This document shows positions 7,424-17,629 of a stretch of 64,000 nt of DNA, one piece after another. The stretch's first letter is position 1, and each line of letters starts with the position of its first letter. The notes beneath the pieces were generated by a model. That model saw only the letters and a program-made list of their open reading frames with translations, did no database searches and was not told the origin of the DNA. The stretch comes from Sporosarcina sp. NCCP-2716 (GTDB taxonomy: Bacteria > Bacillota > Bacilli > Bacillales_A > Planococcaceae), in contig NZ_BRCF01000001.1 of NCBI RefSeq assembly GCF_023707985.1, forward strand, positions 183,967-247,966. Reading direction: 5' to 3'. Position numbers and translations under genes: made by a program.

Positions 7424-9031
7424 ATGAAAATCGCATCACGACACTTACATAGAAACGAAGTCATGGACGCTTTCGAGAACAGTCCGGAATTCACGGGGAC
7501 GTATTTCGACTACGGACGTACCGATACGGACTTCGAAGAGCGGCTGAAAGAAGTACAGGGGCGGACGTACCAGCGGGAGGAACTGGCCGGCGCCATCCGT
7601 TCATTCCTTGAACCACACGGACTGTCGGACAGCCAGGCCGCGCATCTCGACGAACTCGCGAGTGACGGGGTCGCCGTGGTCGGAGGGCAGCAGGCCGGGC
7701 TTTTGACGGGTCCTCTCTACTCCGTGCATAAGGCGATCACCGTCATCTTGCTGGCACAGGAGAAACGGCGGCAATTGTCCGTGCCGGTCATCCCGGTCTT
7801 CTGGATCGCCGGGGAGGATCACGATCTGGACGAAATCAATCACGTATTCACCGAACAGGACGGCCGTCCGGTGAAGCGCCAGTATCCGGAACGGTTCGTC
7901 CTGAAGAAGATGGCGTCCGAAACCGTCTACGATCCGGAACAGATGGAGTCGTTCATCCGCCTCGTGTTCCGGGATCACGAAGAAACGGAGTTCACGAAAC
8001 AGCTTCTCGGCGATACGCTGGAAGCGGTGAAGGCGGAACGGACATTCACAGGTTTTTTCGTCCGTCTCATGAACGGGCTGTTCCGCCACCACGGACTCCT
8101 GATGATCGACGCGGCAGACCGGTCGTTCAGGGAGCTCGAGAAAGAGTACTTCAAACAGTTCATCCGTGAATCGGCTGCGGTCGCACAGGCGGTCGCTGAT
8201 ACGGAAAGGAAATTCAGCGATGAAGGCTTCGGCATGCCGATCGAAACGGATGCCGGCGCTGCCAATCTGTTCTACAACCATGAGACAGGCCGGGTGCTGC
8301 TGAGCCGTCAGGACGGCCTGTTCGTCAGCGAAGCGGCGGGGCTCCGGTTCACTGAGGAGGAACTGCTCGCAGTGGCGGCCGAAACGCCTTGGCTCCTCAG
8401 CAACAATGTCGTGACCCGGCCGATCATGCAGGATCTTACACTTCCGGTCCTGGCATTCGTCGGCGGACCCGGTGAAATCGCGTACTGGTCGCTGCTGAAA
8501 GACGCCTTCCATCAGATCGGCATCCGCATGCCGGTCGTCGTGCCGCGGATCTCGATGACGCTCGTGAGCCGGAATGTCCAGCACGCCATGGCGAAAACCG
8601 GACTCACGATCGAGGATGTCTTCAACGGCGAAACGATCGTGAAACGGGAAGAGTTCCTCGACGAACAGCGGGATGCGGAACTGGACAGGCTTCTTGAGGA
8701 AACGGCAGGGCTGCTGCGTTCCCAATACGGAACAATCATGGATCATATCGAAGATCCTGATCTGAAGTCGCTCGCAGACAAAAACCTGGGCTATCACCTC
8801 CGGCAGGTCAAGTTCCTTTCCGATAAAGCGGAGGACGCCCTCTTCCGCAAGTATGCGGCAGCTCTCCGCAGCTATCATCTGCTGGAAGGCGATCTGTATC
8901 CGGAACGCAATCTTCAGGAGCGAGTGTACACACCGTTCAGGTATTTGAATGAATACGGACCTGGGCTGATCGACGATCTACTCGGGCAGAATATACCAAT
9001 GGACGGAAGTCATGTCATCATTACGCTGTAA
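7424..9031 (+). CDS. bshC: Bacillithiol synthase BshC (cysteine-adding enzyme, YllA)
   Basis: Last step of bacillithiol synthesis: attachment of cysteine to GlcN-malate. The 535-residue length matches B. subtilis BshC (539). Typical segments are [20 protein letters not shown] (nucleotide-binding core), [15 protein letters not shown] and [12 protein letters not shown], with a coiled-coil segment in the C-terminal third. It implies that this organism uses bacillithiol as low-molecular-weight thiol. ATG 7424 follows AAAAGGGGCTTG. It stands immediately upstream of mraZ, as in B. subtilis, and is closed by a terminator. Confidence 0.95.
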   Translation: MKIASRHLHRNEVMDAFENSPEFTGTYFDYGRTDTDFEERLKEVQGRTYQREELAGAIRSFLEPHGLSDSQAAHLDELASDGVAVVGGQQAGLLTGPLYSVHKAITVILLAQEKRRQLSVPVIPVFWIAGEDHDLDEINHVFTEQDGRPVKRQYPERFVLKKMASETVYDPEQMESFIRLVFRDHEETEFTKQLLGDTLEAVKAERTFTGFFVRLMNGLFRHHGLLMIDAADRSFRELEKEYFKQFIRESAAVAQAVADTERKFSDEGFGMPIETDAGAANLFYNHETGRVLLSRQDGLFVSEAAGLRFTEEELLAVAAETPWLLSNNVVTRPIMQDLTLPVLAFVGGPGEIAYWSLLKDAFHQIGIRMPVVVPRISMTLVSRNVQHAMAKTGLTIEDVFNGETIVKREEFLDEQRDAELDRLLEETAGLLRSQYGTIMDHIEDPDLKSLADKNLGYHLRQVKFLSDKAEDALFRKYAAALRSYHLLEGDLYPERNLQERVYTPFRYLNEYGPGLIDDLLGQNIPMDGSHVIITL

Positions 9032-9039
9032 ATTTCCAG

Positions 9040-9087
9040 AAAAGCATCCTGGATCGTGCTCAAACGCATGATCCGGGATGCTTTTTT
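9040..9087 (+). terminator. Terminator after bshC
   Basis: AAAAGCATCCTGGATC pairs with GATCCGGGATGCTTTT across a short loop, followed by a T run. It separates bshC from the dcw cluster. Confidence 0.92.
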
Positions 9088-9158
9088 GCTGTCACAAATG
9101 TAATAATCTCAATGAATGAAGTACAATTGATACATTTTCATTTCAAAACCAAAAATGG

Positions 9159-9188
9159 GTGGAGGAAAGTGGGGGGATGTGGTACATT
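9159..9188 (+). promoter_or_regulatory. Candidate MraZ operator (three GTGG repeats at 10-bp period)
   Basis: GTGG occurs at 9159, 9169 and 9179, exactly one helical turn apart, reading GTGGAGGAAA, GTGGGGGGAT, GTGGTACATT. MraZ family proteins bind tandem TGGGN-like repeats in their own promoter region. A further GTGGGG lies at 9200. I saw no convincing sigma-A hexamer pair around it, so the exact mraZ promoter is left open. Confidence 0.65.
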
Positions 9189-9213
9189 AAACTTACATAG
9201 TGGGGTGAAGGGT

Positions 9214-9645
9214 ATGTTCATGGGTGAATACCAGCATTCAATCGATACGAAAGGCCGTCTGATCATCCCTTCGAAATTCAGGGAGCATCTTTCCGACGGC
9301 TTCGTCATCACCCGCGGACTCGATAACTGCCTCTTCGGCTACCCCATGCAGGAATGGAAGAAACTCGAAGAGAAACTGAAAGCGCTGCCCGTCACGAAAA
9401 AAGACGCGCGCGCCTTCACCCGGTTCTTCTTCTCGGGCGCCACGGAAGTGGAACTCGACAAGCAGGGCCGTGTCAATATCCCCGCCTCCCTGATCGGCTA
9501 CGCGAAAATCGCGAAAGACTGTATGGTGATCGGGGTCTCCGGCCGCTTTGAAATCTGGTCGGAAGAACTATGGAACTCCTACTATGAAGAGTCGGCTGAC
9601 TCCTTCAACGACATTGCGGAAAACATTATGGACTTTGACTTCTAA
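9214..9645 (+). CDS. mraZ: Division/cell-wall cluster transcriptional regulator MraZ
   Basis: A 143-residue AbrB-like double-SpoVT fold repressor that forms ring-shaped oligomers and regulates the dcw operon. Two homologous halves are visible: [15 protein letters not shown] near the N-terminus and [15 protein letters not shown] near residue 80, both with the DxKGR(I/V)xIP signature. ATG 9214 behind TGGGGTGAAGGGT gives the normal family length; the frame extends upstream to 9112 without homology. It is the first gene of the cluster, followed by rsmH. Confidence 0.95.
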   Translation: MFMGEYQHSIDTKGRLIIPSKFREHLSDGFVITRGLDNCLFGYPMQEWKKLEEKLKALPVTKKDARAFTRFFFSGATEVELDKQGRVNIPASLIGYAKIAKDCMVIGVSGRFEIWSEELWNSYYEESADSFNDIAENIMDFDF

Positions 9646-9680
9646 CTAGAGACTGATGACTCGGAAAGCAGGCGGTACCC

Positions 9681-10613
9681 GTGTTCGATCATACAACAGT
9701 ATTACTTCACGAAGCGGTGGAAGGGCTGGCGATCCAGCCTGATGGCATTTACGTCGACTGTACGCTCGGCGGCGCCGGCCACAGTAAAGAGATTGCAAAA
9801 CAGCTGTCGGACAAGGGCAGGCTGATCTGCTTCGATCAGGACATGACGGCGATCGAAGCTGCAAAAGAGACGCTGCATGACTGCCTGGACCGCGTAACAT
9901 TCATCCATTCGAACTTCAGCAGGCTGAAAGAGGAGCTGGAAAAGATAGGTGTCCATTCCGTCGACGGGATTCTTTATGACCTTGGTGTTTCTTCGCCCCA
10001 GCTCGATACACCGGAACGCGGGTTCAGTTACAACCATGATGCCCCGCTTGACATGCGCATGGATACGACCGCGCCCCTGACAGCTTTCGAAGTGGTCAAC
10101 GAATGGAGCTACCAGGATCTCATCCGGATCTTCTTCCGGTATGGCGAGGAGAAATTCTCGAAAAGCATTGCACGCAAGATCGAAGAGGCACGTGCGGAAA
10201 AGCCGATTGAAACGACTGCGGAACTGGCGGAACTTATCAAAACAGGCATCCCTGCAGCGGCACGCCGGACTGGCGGCCATCCTGCGAAACGGGTGTTCCA
10301 GGCGATCCGTATCGCGGTTAATGACGAACTCGGCGCTGCTGAGAAGTCACTGACCGATGCAATCGACCTGCTGAATCCGGGAGGCCGGATCAGCGTCATT
10401 ACGTTCCATTCATTGGAAGACCGGCTGTGCAAGACGATCTTCAAAGAAGCATCGACGCTTCCGGAACTGCCGCCGAACCTGCCCGTCATCCCTGAAGGGC
10501 TCGAAGTGAAACTGAAACTGATTACACGGAAACCGATTGTGCCAAGTGATACAGAAATAGAAGCGAATAAACGGGCACGCTCCGCGAAACTGAGAATCGC
10601 CGAGCGCAAGTGA
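9681..10613 (+). CDS. rsmH: 16S rRNA (cytosine(1402)-N(4))-methyltransferase RsmH (MraW)
   Basis: SAM-dependent N4-methylation of C1402 in 16S rRNA at the ribosomal P site. The 310-residue protein has [13 protein letters not shown] at its start, the SAM site [10 protein letters not shown] and the signature [14 protein letters not shown] 9681 is the only start that preserves the conserved N-terminus; its ribosome site (GCAGGCGG) is weak. It sits between mraZ and ftsL as in most Gram-positive dcw clusters. Confidence 0.96.
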   Translation: MFDHTTVLLHEAVEGLAIQPDGIYVDCTLGGAGHSKEIAKQLSDKGRLICFDQDMTAIEAAKETLHDCLDRVTFIHSNFSRLKEELEKIGVHSVDGILYDLGVSSPQLDTPERGFSYNHDAPLDMRMDTTAPLTAFEVVNEWSYQDLIRIFFRYGEEKFSKSIARKIEEARAEKPIETTAELAELIKTGIPAAARRTGGHPAKRVFQAIRIAVNDELGAAEKSLTDAIDLLNPGGRISVITFHSLEDRLCKTIFKEASTLPELPPNLPVIPEGLEVKLKLITRKPIVPSDTEIEANKRARSAKLRIAERK

Positions 10614-10629
10614 AAGGGGAAAAAGTGGA

Positions 10630-10998
10630 ATGGCATTAGAGCAAAGGAAATTTGAACCTAATTACATACCGGAACAGGAGACGCAGCATACTCCGGCCGC
10701 TGCCCCTGCTCCAAAGCCGCGGAGGCTGTTTTCGCCGGGGGAGAAGTTCCTCGCTGTCGTCTTCCTCGCCGCGGTTGTCATGTTCTCGACATCTGTCCTG
10801 CATACACAGGCACAGATCAACGATACCAACAAAGACATGCACTACCTATCCAACAAAATCGAGGAAACATCAAAACAAAATATCGAATTGTCCAACCAAG
10901 TTAGTGAAAAATCGACGTATGAGCGCATTTGGGAAAAAGCAAAGGAACTCGGCTTGAATCTGAATGAAAGTAACGTAAAGGTCGTGCCTGGACGATGA
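10630..10998 (+). CDS. ftsL: Cell division protein FtsL
   Basis: A small bitopic septal protein that joins DivIB and DivIC to activate FtsW/PBP2B. The 122 residues comprise a cytoplasmic tail rich in Pro and Ala, one transmembrane helix (about 40-57, FLAVVFLAAVVMF) and an extracytoplasmic heptad-repeat coiled coil (from about 62). Sequence identity in this family is low, so the call relies on topology, length and position between rsmH and pbpB. The stop overlaps the pbpB start (ATGA). Confidence 0.92.
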   Translation: MALEQRKFEPNYIPEQETQHTPAAAPAPKPRRLFSPGEKFLAVVFLAAVVMFSTSVLHTQAQINDTNKDMHYLSNKIEETSKQNIELSNQVSEKSTYERIWEKAKELGLNLNESNVKVVPGR

Positions 10999-13232
10999 GG
11001 AAAAAGAAATTTCGATTTCAAGGTGGAGCCTTTCTGATGCTTGTATTATTTGGAGGGCTCTTTTTCCTTTTGTTCGGAAGAATGCTCCAGATCCAGATCA
11101 CCGGCCAGATCGATGGTCGGGCGCTCGCTGCGATGGCCGACCAGAAGTACCTGAAGGAATCGATCCTGCGCGCGGACCGCGGCAAGATCGTCGACCGCAC
11201 AGGGGAAGTCATCGCAGCCGATACGCTAAGCTACCGCCTTGTGGCCGTCCTGAGCCCGAATGCGAGCAAAGGCTCGAAAAAGCCCCAGCATGTGACGGAT
11301 TTCAAGAAGACGGCAGAAGTGCTGAGCCGCTACCTCGAAATGGATGAAGCGGATATTCTGAAACGGTTCACCGACGCCCCGGACACAGCCTATCAGATCG
11401 AATTCGGCAAAGCGGGCCGTTCCATTTCGAACGAAACCGCAAATGCCATCAAAGAAGAGGACCTGCCCGGCATCCGGTTCTTCGAAGATAAGAAGCGGCT
11501 CTACCCGAACGGCAAATTCGCCTCCTACCTGGTCGGTTTCGCCATGCCTGAGGAGATGAAAGACAAATCCGTCCAGACCGTCGGCAAGATGGGGCTCGAG
11601 AAGACGTACAACAAACAGCTGACCGGAACAGACGGGAAACTGAACTTCAAGACGGACCGATGGGGCATCCAGCTGCGCGATAACGAAAAACAGATCGAGC
11701 CGCCGAAGAACGGGCAGACGATCCAGCTGACCCTCGACAAGACGATCGAGAACTTCACGGAAGACGCACTGAACCGCGCGGAGAAGGAATATGGACCTGA
11801 AAAGATGCTCGCGGTCGTCGTCAACCCGAAAACAGGGGAGATCCTCTCCATGAGCCAGCGGCCGTCGTTCCATCCCGGCACGCGTGAAGGACTGACCGGA
11901 AACTGGCTCAACGAAGCGGTCGAAGAAACGTTCGAACCCGGCTCGACGATGAAAATGTTCACGCTGGCAGCTGCCATCGAGGAGAACAAATGGGAACCGA
12001 ACGCTTTCTACAAGTCAGGTGAATACAAGATCTACGACCGAACGATCCGGGACGTCAACAGGACCGGCTGGGGGACGATCACCTACCTGGAAGGGTTCCA
12101 GCGGTCGTCGAACGTCTCGATGGCCTATCTGCTCGAGCGGATGGGAGACCAGACATTCATCGACTATCTGAAGAAGTTCGGATTCGGCAAGAAAGTCGGC
12201 ATCGACCTTCCGAACGAAGCGCCGGGCATCGTGCTCGACAACTATCCGAGTGAGCGGCTGACGACTTCCTACGGACAGGGGTCGACCGTGACGCCGATGC
12301 AGATGATCCAGGCCGCGACCGCAATCGCGAATGACGGCAAAATGATGACCCCTTATGTCATCGACCAGATCATCGATCCGAACACCGATAAAGTCATCGA
12401 AAAACACGAACCGGAAGCGAAAGAGAGCCCGATCTCCGCAGAAACCGCGAAACGTGTGCGTGAAGTGCTGGCCTCGACAATCACGTCAGAGCACGGGACC
12501 GGCAAAAAGTTCGCTCTCGACGGCTATGAAGCGGGCGGGAAGACCGGTACAGCACAGATTCCGAGGACATCCGGCAGCGGCTACAGATCCGGTGACGGCA
12601 ACTATTTGTATTCGTTCCTCGGAATGGCGCCGATCGATGACCCGCAGCTGCTGACATACGTCCTCGTCCAGCAGCCGAAGCTGAAAGAAGGGAAGTTCGG
12701 TTCCGACCCGACTTCGGAAATCTTCACGTCGATCATGGAAAGCAGCCTCAAATACTTGAATATCGCCCCAGACAGCGAGCAGCCCGATAAATCGGTTGAG
12801 CTGGAGGACGTGACCGGGAAGTCATCGGACCAGATTGCGGCCGGACTGAAGGAACAGGGACTGACAGCTGTCGTCGTCGGGGAGCCGGGTGAAGTCACTG
12901 CACAGTCTCCGGCGGCAGGTACGAAACTTGCCCCGCACTCACTCGTGCTGCTGAAAACATCCGGTAGCACCACCCTGCCGGACTTCACAGGCTGGTCCAA
13001 ACGGCAGGTGATGGCATTCAGGAGTTTCTCGAACTTGGACATCCGTGTGAACGGGGAAGGCTATGTCGTAAAACAGAGCCTGACACCCGGCGCTTCGGTC
13101 TCCGAGCGCGATCCGATCGTCATCACGCTGGAAGAGCCCGAACAGACAACTGTCCCTGCCGATGATCCAGGAACAGAGGAAGAAATGGCTCCGGACGATG
13201 GGGAAACGGAAGACGATATTCTCGGTGGATGA
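10995..13232 (+). CDS. pbpB: Septal class B penicillin-binding protein PBP2B (FtsI-like)
   Basis: Essential transpeptidase that crosslinks septal peptidoglycan with FtsW. Order in the 745 residues: N-terminal membrane anchor (about 14-33), dimerisation domain with RADRGKIVDRTGEVIA, transpeptidase domain with Ser317 of STMK, an SSN motif (QRSSNVSM) and K516 of KTGTAQ, then two PASTA-like modules and an acidic tail (EEMAPDDGE). The ATG at 10995 overlaps the ftsL stop, so the two are translationally coupled. A spoVD paralogue follows. Confidence 0.95.
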   Translation: MRKKKFRFQGGAFLMLVLFGGLFFLLFGRMLQIQITGQIDGRALAAMADQKYLKESILRADRGKIVDRTGEVIAADTLSYRLVAVLSPNASKGSKKPQHVTDFKKTAEVLSRYLEMDEADILKRFTDAPDTAYQIEFGKAGRSISNETANAIKEEDLPGIRFFEDKKRLYPNGKFASYLVGFAMPEEMKDKSVQTVGKMGLEKTYNKQLTGTDGKLNFKTDRWGIQLRDNEKQIEPPKNGQTIQLTLDKTIENFTEDALNRAEKEYGPEKMLAVVVNPKTGEILSMSQRPSFHPGTREGLTGNWLNEAVEETFEPGSTMKMFTLAAAIEENKWEPNAFYKSGEYKIYDRTIRDVNRTGWGTITYLEGFQRSSNVSMAYLLERMGDQTFIDYLKKFGFGKKVGIDLPNEAPGIVLDNYPSERLTTSYGQGSTVTPMQMIQAATAIANDGKMMTPYVIDQIIDPNTDKVIEKHEPEAKESPISAETAKRVREVLASTITSEHGTGKKFALDGYEAGGKTGTAQIPRTSGSGYRSGDGNYLYSFLGMAPIDDPQLLTYVLVQQPKLKEGKFGSDPTSEIFTSIMESSLKYLNIAPDSEQPDKSVELEDVTGKSSDQIAAGLKEQGLTAVVVGEPGEVTAQSPAAGTKLAPHSLVLLKTSGSTTLPDFTGWSKRQVMAFRSFSNLDIRVNGEGYVVKQSLTPGASVSERDPIVITLEEPEQTTVPADDPGTEEEMAPDDGETEDDILGG

Positions 13233-13259
13233 ATAGCAGCGCACTCCCTCTCATAAATT
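13231..13259 (+). promoter_or_regulatory. Candidate sigma-E promoter for spoVD
   Basis: GAATAGC (13231-13237), 14 bases, then CATAAATT (13252-13259), close to the sigma-E -10 consensus CATACANT. It fills the 49-base gap before spoVD, which is sigma-E controlled in B. subtilis. Confidence 0.45.
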
Positions 13260-13281
13260 AGCAGTAAAACGAGAGGTGTGA

Positions 13282-15201
13282 GTGCTGTTGAAGCAGCTGA
13301 TCGGAGCTCAGTCGAAGAAGCGGCTGCGTGCCGTCTTCATTATTTTCCTCCTGATGATCGGAGCGACTGTCGGAAAACTATTCCATGCACAGATCATTAA
13401 GCACGAATGGCTGAAAGAACGGGCGCAGGCGAACTGGGACAGGGAAATCCCGTTCGGCGGGGTGCGCGGGGATATCGTCGACCGCAATAAACAGCTGATC
13501 GTCGGCAACCAGCTTGCCCCGACGCTGTATTTCATGCCTTCCCAGCATCCGGACCCTCCGGAAGCAGCTGCCAAGATCGCAGCCATCCTGAAGACGGATG
13601 AAAAGAAACTCGCTGACAAGATGAGCAAAAAGGAATATATGGTGAAGCTCGCACCGGAAGCGAAGAACATCACAAAAGCCCAGGCGGACGAAATCACCGC
13701 ACTCAAGATCCCGGGCCTCTACACGGGTGTCGACTTCATGAGAAGTTATCCGAACGGGGAGATGCTGTCGCGCCTGCTCGGTTTCACCGGCTATGACGGC
13801 CAGGGGCTGGCAGGCATCGAATACGAGTACAATGATTTCCTGAGCGGCAGCGGGGATAAGATCCGCATGTATACCGATGCAAGAGGGGTGCCGCTCCCTC
13901 ACGTGGATGATGATTTCAAGGACGGGGAGGCAGGTTCCTCCGTCGTCCTGACGATCGACGCGGAAATGCAGCGCATCGTCGAGAGGGAACTGTCGCAGGC
14001 GATGGAGAAATACGATGCCGCCCAGGCGCTCGCCATTGTCATGAACCCGAAAACCGGGGAACTGCTGTCGCTCGCGTCGGCACCGTCATTCGATCCGGCC
14101 GATTACCAGAAAGCAGACCCGAATATCTACAACCGCAACCTGCCCGTCTGGATGACATTCGAGCCGGGGTCTACATTCAAAATCATGACGCTCGCTGCCG
14201 GACTGGAAGAAAAACTCATCGACTTGGACCATGAAACGTTCAACGATCCGGGGTATACTATGGTAGGCGGTGCGCGGCTTCGCTGCTGGAAGCGGGAAGG
14301 GCACGGCCACCAGACGTTCCTGGAAGTCGTCGAGAACTCCTGCAACCCGGGGTTCATCGAAATCGGACGGCGTTTAGGCGAGGAACGGCTCTCCAACTAC
14401 ATCCGCAGCTTCGGCTTCGGTGAGTCCACCGGATCAGGTATCGCTGGCGAAGCGAAAGGCATCCTGTTCGCCAAGGATGCATTCGGACCTGTCGAACAGG
14501 CGACCACCGCGTTCGGCCAGGGAATCTCCGTCACGCCGATCCAGCAGGTGCAGGCGGTTGCGGCCGCCGTCAATGGCGGGATGCTGTACAAACCGTATAT
14601 TGTCAAGGAAATACTCGGGCCTGACGGAAAGGCGAAAGTGTCTTACGTACCTGAGCTGAAACGGCGTGTCATCAGTGAAGAGACATCTGCGGAAGTCCGC
14701 AAAGCACTGGAATCGGTCGTTGCAAAAGGATCGGGACGGAATGCCTTCGTCGATGAGATCCGGGTCGGCGGAAAAACCGGAACTGCCCAGAAAGTGCAGG
14801 ACGGTGTCTACAAAGACGGAGACTATATCGTTTCGTTCATCGGCATCGCGCCTTCGAACGATCCGGAACTCGTCGTCTACGTCGCAATCGACAGCCCGAA
14901 GAACTCCGTCCAGTTCGGCGGCGTCATCTCGGCACCGATCGTCGGCCGGATCATCGAGGAAATCGCCCCGCTGGCCGGCATCAAACCGCAGAAAGGCCAG
15001 CTTGAAAAGGAATACCGCTGGGGAGATCCCCTCACACAGCGCACACCGGACTTGGTCGGCCTGACGAAGAACCAAGTGGCGGAGCAGCAGCATACACTCC
15101 GCATCGAATGGCATGGGAAAGGCTCGAAAGTGAAAAAACAGCTGCCCCTTCCAGATACGGAAATCAGCGAAGAAGACGTGATCCACGTCTATACCGAATA
15201 A
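13282..15201 (+). CDS. spoVD: Sporulation class B penicillin-binding protein SpoVD
   Basis: Transpeptidase needed for spore cortex peptidoglycan with SpoVE in B. subtilis. The 639-residue protein (B. subtilis SpoVD 646) has an N-terminal anchor (about 15-35), a VRGDIVDRN dimerisation segment, Ser297 of STFK, ENSCN and K498 of KTGTAQ, and a single C-terminal PASTA-like module. GTG 13282 is chosen behind GAGAGGTGTGA. The single PASTA module and its place downstream of the two-PASTA pbpB distinguish it from the vegetative enzyme. In B. subtilis murE follows; here mraY follows directly. Confidence 0.9.
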   Translation: MLLKQLIGAQSKKRLRAVFIIFLLMIGATVGKLFHAQIIKHEWLKERAQANWDREIPFGGVRGDIVDRNKQLIVGNQLAPTLYFMPSQHPDPPEAAAKIAAILKTDEKKLADKMSKKEYMVKLAPEAKNITKAQADEITALKIPGLYTGVDFMRSYPNGEMLSRLLGFTGYDGQGLAGIEYEYNDFLSGSGDKIRMYTDARGVPLPHVDDDFKDGEAGSSVVLTIDAEMQRIVERELSQAMEKYDAAQALAIVMNPKTGELLSLASAPSFDPADYQKADPNIYNRNLPVWMTFEPGSTFKIMTLAAGLEEKLIDLDHETFNDPGYTMVGGARLRCWKREGHGHQTFLEVVENSCNPGFIEIGRRLGEERLSNYIRSFGFGESTGSGIAGEAKGILFAKDAFGPVEQATTAFGQGISVTPIQQVQAVAAAVNGGMLYKPYIVKEILGPDGKAKVSYVPELKRRVISEETSAEVRKALESVVAKGSGRNAFVDEIRVGGKTGTAQKVQDGVYKDGDYIVSFIGIAPSNDPELVVYVAIDSPKNSVQFGGVISAPIVGRIIEEIAPLAGIKPQKGQLEKEYRWGDPLTQRTPDLVGLTKNQVAEQQHTLRIEWHGKGSKVKKQLPLPDTEISEEDVIHVYTE

Positions 15202-15258
15202 CACCATCATCATCAGTGAACCAACGACTCGTTTGGGAACATAGAAGGAGATCTACAC

Positions 15259-16230
15259 ATGACGCTCGTCACCACCATTACGGCAATCGCCGTAACGTTC
15301 GGCCTCACGGCAATCCTAGGCTATGCCATCATCCCGCTGCTCCGGCGCATGAAGTTCGGCCAGAGCATCCGGGAAGAAGGCCCGGAAGCCCATTTGAAAA
15401 AAGCAGGAACCCCGACGATGGGCGGGCTGATCTTTCTGATTGCAATACTGATCGCCACGCCGATCCTGTCATACATATACGGCGTGCTGACGACACAGAC
15501 GATCGTCCTGCTCCTCGTCCTCATCGGCTTCGGGATCATCGGCTTCCTGGATGACTTCATCATCGTCGTGATGAAACGCAACCTGGGGCTGACCTCCCTG
15601 CAGAAACTGATCGGACAGATCATCATTGCGATTTTCGCATTCTTCCTATTGAAACTCGGACCGTTCGATACGGTCATTTCCATTCCATTCACCTCCGTCG
15701 AAATCGATATGGGGATCTTCTACATCGTCTTCCTCATCTTCTGGCTCGTCGGCTTCTCGAATGCCGTCAACTTGACGGATGGGCTGGATGGCCTCGTATC
15801 GGGAACGTCGTCCATCGCTTTCGCAGCATTCGGGATCTTGGCGGTGTCCTTCAACCAGCAGGATATCGCGATGTTCTCATTCGTCGTCTCCGGCGCCATG
15901 CTCGGCTTCCTGCTGTTCAACATGAAGCCGGCGCGTGTGTTCATGGGGGATACCGGTTCACTTGCGCTCGGCGGCGCATTGGCGATGATCTCCATGCTCA
16001 TCAAGCAGGAATTCCTGCTGCTGATCATCGGGATCGTCTATGTAATCGAGACATTGTCGGTCATCATCCAAGTGATCAGTTTTAAAACAACAGGCAAGCG
16101 GGTATTCAAGATGAGTCCGATTCACCATCATTTCGAATTATCAGGATGGTCCGAGTGGAAAGTTGTCCTCGTCTTTTGGGGAGTCGCCTTCCTGGCAGCT
16201 GTTCTCCCGGTTCTTATGGAGGTAATGTAA
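15259..16230 (+). CDS. mraY: Phospho-N-acetylmuramoyl-pentapeptide-transferase MraY
   Basis: Membrane enzyme that moves phospho-MurNAc-pentapeptide to undecaprenyl phosphate, forming lipid I. The 323-residue protein has about ten transmembrane helices and the family motifs GTPTMGG, FLDDFI (paired aspartates), NLTDGLDGL and [12 protein letters not shown] 15259 follows AGAAGGAGATC. The murD ATG begins directly after its stop. Confidence 0.97.
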   Translation: MTLVTTITAIAVTFGLTAILGYAIIPLLRRMKFGQSIREEGPEAHLKKAGTPTMGGLIFLIAILIATPILSYIYGVLTTQTIVLLLVLIGFGIIGFLDDFIIVVMKRNLGLTSLQKLIGQIIIAIFAFFLLKLGPFDTVISIPFTSVEIDMGIFYIVFLIFWLVGFSNAVNLTDGLDGLVSGTSSIAFAAFGILAVSFNQQDIAMFSFVVSGAMLGFLLFNMKPARVFMGDTGSLALGGALAMISMLIKQEFLLLIIGIVYVIETLSVIIQVISFKTTGKRVFKMSPIHHHFELSGWSEWKVVLVFWGVAFLAAVLPVLMEVM

Positions 16231-17586
16231 ATGAAAAACGAAACACAATTCGAAGGGAAGAAAGCACTCGTCCTCGGCCTCGCGAAAAGCGGGCATGCCG
16301 CAGCCAGCCTGCTCGCTGCATGCGGCGCGGAAGTCACGCTGAACGATGCCGCACCCGACGACGGAAATCCGCTAGCTGCTGAATTGAGGGAGCTCGGCGT
16401 GACCGTCATATGCGGCGGCCATCCGGAAACTATACTGGACGGCGGTTTCGATTTCATCGTCAAGAATCCCGGTATCCCGTATCAGAATCCCGTCATCTTG
16501 AAGGCGGAGCAGCTCGGGATCCCGGTCTGGACGGAAATCGAACTCGCATATTTGATAAGTGAAGCACCGATCATCGCCATCACCGGCTCGAACGGCAAGA
16601 CGACTACGACGACACTGCTGTTCCATATGCTCAACATCGGCGACCGCCATCCGCTCATCGCGGGCAATATCGGCACCGTAGCTAGCACTGTCGCTTCTAA
16701 AGCGAAAGCGGATGAACTGATCGTCCTCGAAGCGTCTTCGTTCCAGCTCATGGGGACCGGCCGGTTCAGGCCGCACATAGCCATTTGGACAAATCTGTAT
16801 GAAGCGCACCTCGATTATCACGGAAGCCGGGAAGCATACGGCGAGGCGAAGGCGCGGATCACGAAAAACCAGACAGCCGGGGATTTCCTGATCTATAACG
16901 CGGATCAGCCGGAACTGGAACGCTATATCGCCGGCACGGAAGCCCGCCTCATCCCGTTCACGACAAAAGGCAGGGCGGAGACAGGTATTTCAGCGGACGA
17001 TGAACAGATCTACTGGCTAGGCGAACCGATCATCCCCCGCAGCAAGATCATGCTGCCGGGCGCCCACAATCTGGAGAATATCCTGTCCGCCACGGCAGCT
17101 GCCATCCTTGCCGGCTGTGATCGGAGTGCCATCGAAAGTGTGCTCAGTTCGTTCACCGGTGTCCGCCACCGGATGCAGTTCGTCAAGGAAGTCGACGGCC
17201 GGAAGTTCTACAACGATTCGAAAGCGACGAATACACTCGCGACGAAGAGCGCCCTGTCATCGTTCAGCACACCGACACTCCTCATCGCGGGAGGGCTTGA
17301 CCGCGGTCATTCGTTCGAAGAACTCCGACCGTACATGGTGAACGTCAAGGCTGTCATCGGAATCGGGGAGACAGCTGACCGGCTGCTTCAGTTCGCCGAA
17401 TCATGCGGCGTCACAGCGCTCAGTGAACAGCAGACGCTGACAGCAGCCGTGCAGGAAGCGTTCCGGGTGTCGTCCAAAGGAGATACGATCCTGCTGTCGC
17501 CTGCCTGTGCAAGCTGGGATCAGTACCCGAGCTTCGAAGCGCGGGGCGATGAATTCATCGACGCGGTCCAGCAACTGAAAGTGTGA
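16231..17586 (+). CDS. murD: UDP-N-acetylmuramoylalanine--D-glutamate ligase MurD
   Basis: Cytoplasmic ATP-dependent addition of D-Glu to UDP-MurNAc-L-Ala. The 451 residues show the N-terminal UDP-binding fold (VLGLAKSGHAAA), the ATP loop GSNGKTTTT near residue 118, the central-domain HLDYHG and the C-terminal NDSKATN. It starts immediately after the mraY stop and its ribosome site (GGAGGTAA) lies inside mraY. It is the only Mur ligase in this cluster. Confidence 0.97.
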   Translation: MKNETQFEGKKALVLGLAKSGHAAASLLAACGAEVTLNDAAPDDGNPLAAELRELGVTVICGGHPETILDGGFDFIVKNPGIPYQNPVILKAEQLGIPVWTEIELAYLISEAPIIAITGSNGKTTTTTLLFHMLNIGDRHPLIAGNIGTVASTVASKAKADELIVLEASSFQLMGTGRFRPHIAIWTNLYEAHLDYHGSREAYGEAKARITKNQTAGDFLIYNADQPELERYIAGTEARLIPFTTKGRAETGISADDEQIYWLGEPIIPRSKIMLPGAHNLENILSATAAAILAGCDRSAIESVLSSFTGVRHRMQFVKEVDGRKFYNDSKATNTLATKSALSSFSTPTLLIAGGLDRGHSFEELRPYMVNVKAVIGIGETADRLLQFAESCGVTALSEQQTLTAAVQEAFRVSSKGDTILLSPACASWDQYPSFEARGDEFIDAVQQLKV

Positions 17587-17629
17587 CCTGTACAAGAGGT
17601 CCTGTTTAGCAAATCCCTACAGCGAAAGG

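Noticed and set aside
7601-8878. A 425-codon minus-strand frame opposite bshC
   Set aside because: Antisense shadow with no motif; bshC is full length and clear.
9088-9158. Sigma-A promoter for mraZ at TTGATA (9127) or TACAAT (9122)
   Set aside because: No partner hexamer lies at an acceptable distance from either.
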